Below are positions 62,191 through 64,000 of a stretch of 64,000 bases of DNA, piece by piece. The notes beneath the pieces were generated by a model. It did not search any database and was not told the DNA's origin. It saw nothing but the letters and a program-made list of their open reading frames with translations. The translations under genes and the position numbers were made by a program. Numbering within the stretch: position 1 is the first letter of the stretch; each line of letters opens with the position of its first letter. The DNA is from Dethiobacter alkaliphilus (GTDB lineage Bacteria; Bacillota; Dethiobacteria; DTU022; UBA8154). The DNA lies in contig JAENYV010000014.1 of the NCBI GenBank assembly GCA_016841605.1, positions 29,596 to 93,595 on the forward strand. Direction: 5' to 3'.

Positions 62191-62967
62191 ATGAAAAAAA
62201 CAGTTATCTTTTTGGTGTTTTTGTTTCTCGTAGGGATTGTGATAACCGGTAGTGTCCAAGCATCATTAGATATGGACAAATATGGAATTACAATTGTTGT
62301 GGAAGGCAAAGTTGTAGACGGTGAATCAGTACTTAAATATCCAGGGACTACAATGGTCCCGGTGCGACCCATATTTGAAGCGATGGGATTATCTGTAGAT
62401 TGGAAAGAAGATGAGTCTATTGAGATTTTAGGAGATGGAATAAGTTTGATTATGTATTTAAATAGTAATTTAGCTTATGTAAATGGAGAACTTAAAGACG
62501 TAGATCCTTATGGATCTAAAATTCTTCCTCAGATAATAAATGGAAGAACAATGGTTCCAGCCAGGTTTGTAACAAAAACATTTGGCTATATTATAGAATT
62601 TAATGGATCAGTGGATATAATTTTTATCAGTCGAGAAAAAATGGATCAAAGAGATAGAATTTTAATTGAAATATCAATTGAAAAACAAAGAGAAGAAGAA
62701 AATGTAATAGAAAATCAACCTGAAGTAGAGGAAGTACCTTCATCTTCCAAAACACCATCGCCATCTGAAGCACCGTCGCCTTCTGATCCAGGTTATAATG
62801 AATGGTATGATATGCTGGAAGTAGAAAAGCAGCGTGAAGAATTTTGGCAAAATCTTTATGACGAAGAGGGCGTTGAAGGTTATGAAGATTTAACCGAAGA
62901 AGATAAAAAAATGGTTGATTGGTATAATAGTATTATGGACAGTGTCTTTGACGATTTATTTAAATAA
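62191..62967 (+). CDS. Secreted copper-amine-oxidase-like stalk-domain protein
   Basis: This 258-residue protein has a signal peptide ending near 25 (VQASLD) and a stalk domain (about 27-150) with TTMVPVRPIFEAMGLSVDW and RTMVPARFVTKTFGYIIEF, the two-repeat pattern also in the amidase at 6748-8730. The rest is acidic and coiled, with a Ser-Pro linker (PSPSEAPSPSD). No catalytic domain follows. It is probably exported and wall-associated. GGGGGAA precedes the ATG. A terminator follows. Confidence 0.85.
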   Translation: MKKTVIFLVFLFLVGIVITGSVQASLDMDKYGITIVVEGKVVDGESVLKYPGTTMVPVRPIFEAMGLSVDWKEDESIEILGDGISLIMYLNSNLAYVNGELKDVDPYGSKILPQIINGRTMVPARFVTKTFGYIIEFNGSVDIIFISREKMDQRDRILIEISIEKQREEENVIENQPEVEEVPSSSKTPSPSEAPSPSDPGYNEWYDMLEVEKQREEFWQNLYDEEGVEGYEDLTEEDKKMVDWYNSIMDSVFDDLFK

Positions 62968-62969
62968 TT

Positions 62970-63013
62970 TAAAGCCTCTTCTGGAGAAATCCCGGAAGGG
63001 GCCTTATTGTTTT
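62970..63013 (+). terminator. Rho-independent terminator after the stalk-domain gene
   Basis: AAGCCTCTTCTGGA and TCCCGGAAGGGGCCTT pair imperfectly across a GAAA loop and run into a T-rich tract (ATTGTTTT). Confidence 0.75.
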
Positions 63014-63163
63014 ATCTGTCGTGCAATAACCGGATAGTTGGCATCCTTTTCCTTGCCCAAAAGTGATGGATAAAGTTGGAACACGAGAAATAGGTTTAGG
63101 TTATTTATTTTTGATAAAAAGCTAGGTATCCAACGGATTTGCAAAAATATGGGGAGGTTCATA

Positions 63164-63823
63164 ATGGTTTACGTATTCTTTATACTGTTTCTGGCATCTA
63201 TTGTATTTCTGGTCGGAGGATTATTTAAACCAAGTTTTGCAATAAGATGGGGTAAAAACCCCACTAGAATAAAGGTAATCCTGATTTATAGTCTGGCTGC
63301 TTTATGCTGTTTAGCACTAATTGGATTAACCGCACCTGAGCTACCGGAGGAACAAGAAATGGCGAATGCAGAAGAAGTGTTAGAAGAGGAAAAAATGCAA
63401 ACTGGGGAAGAAGCTATAGACATAGAAGAAGAGAGACAAATTGAGGAAGAAAAAGCCTTATCTTCAACAAACCAGGAGGAACAAGAAAAAGAAATAGAGA
63501 TTATTAGTACAGACTTCAATAATTTCAAGGAACAATACACTTCACTCACTGATTTACAAAAAGACGAGCTATGGTTAATAATTAAAGGTAAATATGTTCA
63601 ATGGTCAGGGAAAGTCCATAATGTGGATAAAAATAGCATAAGGATAAAATTGAAGGATTATCATCTTGGTGGTTTTGATTTTGAGGTTTATGTGGCAGAT
63701 GAACAGAAAGATTTATTATTATCAATTAAAAAAGATAGTATAATCACTGTTCAGGGCAAACTGCATAAAAGGAGTACTTGGCTCAGTTCCTGGACATTAA
63801 CTGAGGCAATAATTATTAGATAA
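63164..63823 (+). CDS. Membrane protein with acidic linker and C-terminal beta domain
   Basis: I start at the ATG at 63164 because GGGGAGG lies seven bases upstream; an ATG at 63149 covers that site. The 219-residue product has two membrane helices (about 2-24 and 41-58), an extremely acidic segment (about 62-110, with EEEKMQTGEEAIDIEEERQI) and a C-terminal domain of about 100 residues. The latter, with WSGKVHNVDKNSIRIKLKD and SIITVQGKL, looks like a small beta-barrel (OB-type). I do not recognise a function. Confidence 0.7.
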   Translation: MVYVFFILFLASIVFLVGGLFKPSFAIRWGKNPTRIKVILIYSLAALCCLALIGLTAPELPEEQEMANAEEVLEEEKMQTGEEAIDIEEERQIEEEKALSSTNQEEQEKEIEIISTDFNNFKEQYTSLTDLQKDELWLIIKGKYVQWSGKVHNVDKNSIRIKLKDYHLGGFDFEVYVADEQKDLLLSIKKDSIITVQGKLHKRSTWLSSWTLTEAIIIR

Positions 63824-64000
63824 AACTCTGCTTGGATCTAATTTGGCTTTGCCGGTAAACTATCGCCGGAGATAATTACTTGTCCCTACAACCGGACGGA
63901 TAGGTGCTGAAACTGCTGTAAACCCTTTATCAAAGCTGATAGCTCTATTGTTTAAGATGGCCCAAAATGACTAAATGCTAACGGTCTTGCCTGTCCAAGA
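63824..64000. other. Window end, no gene seen
   Basis: The last 177 bases after the acidic membrane-protein gene show no clear frame or RNA. A gene may start beyond the edge. Confidence 0.4.

Overview
The window looks like the chromosome of a spore-forming Firmicute of the class Clostridia. Supporting genes are a YheC/YheD spore-coat-type ATP-grasp protein, a CotH kinase, SpoIIE-type phosphatase and BlaI/BlaR-type regulators, and secreted proteins with copper-amine-oxidase-like stalk domains. Strong Gram-positive Shine-Dalgarno sites and several TTG/GTG starts fit this. Genus cannot be decided by eye; a Peptococcaceae- or Syntrophomonas-like lineage is plausible.

Region 1 (1-38.3 kb) is ordinary core and regulatory chromosome. 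It holds a DEAD-box helicase with a cold-shock protein, an ATP-grasp coat-type protein, a cyclophilin, a SpoIIE phosphatase/anti-sigma-kinase-like fusion, a multidomain cell-wall amidase and a DHA2 efflux pump. A long minus-strand block follows: two-component system, HtrA protease, VTC polyphosphate-polymerase-like protein, DUF4956 membrane protein, CotH kinase and a complete MacA-MacB-TolC-like export set. A 295 bp MITE-like element separates the adaptor from the ABC genes. Next come a DinG-like helicase, an esterase with a divergent TetR regulator, a fused HyuA-HyuB 5-oxoprolinase-type enzyme, a PAS histidine kinase with receiver, a CheB-CheR-PAS fusion, and a BlaR1/BlaI-like pair with a well-formed promoter.

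Region 2 (38.3-60.5 kb) is an AT-richer accessory island. Its left part is an array of small cassettes separated by four related repeats of 120-220 bp. One repeat copy joins a 3' tRNA-Ser(CGA) fragment exactly in the anticodon loop, so I read the repeats as attachment sites of a tRNA-Ser-targeting tyrosine-recombinase element that has accreted in tandem and lost its integrase. The cassettes carry toxin-antitoxin-type cargo: RelE/AbrB, remnants of Doc and AbiEi, HicB, DUF4258/DUF2283, a DUF6932 protein with an undescribed partner, and an intact HigB-HigA-SecB toxin-antitoxin-chaperone operon. Many cargo genes have single-base frameshifts or nonsense codons. Further right are RloA/RloB (RloB broken), an IS66 element cut short by a RIT element (three tandem tyrosine recombinases between inverted repeats), and an intact type I restriction-modification operon in the order hsdR-hsdS-hsdM.

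Region 3 (60.5-64 kb) has two divergent small XRE regulators with an operator-like sequence between them, and three small membrane or secreted proteins. No rRNA, intact tRNA or CRISPR array was seen.
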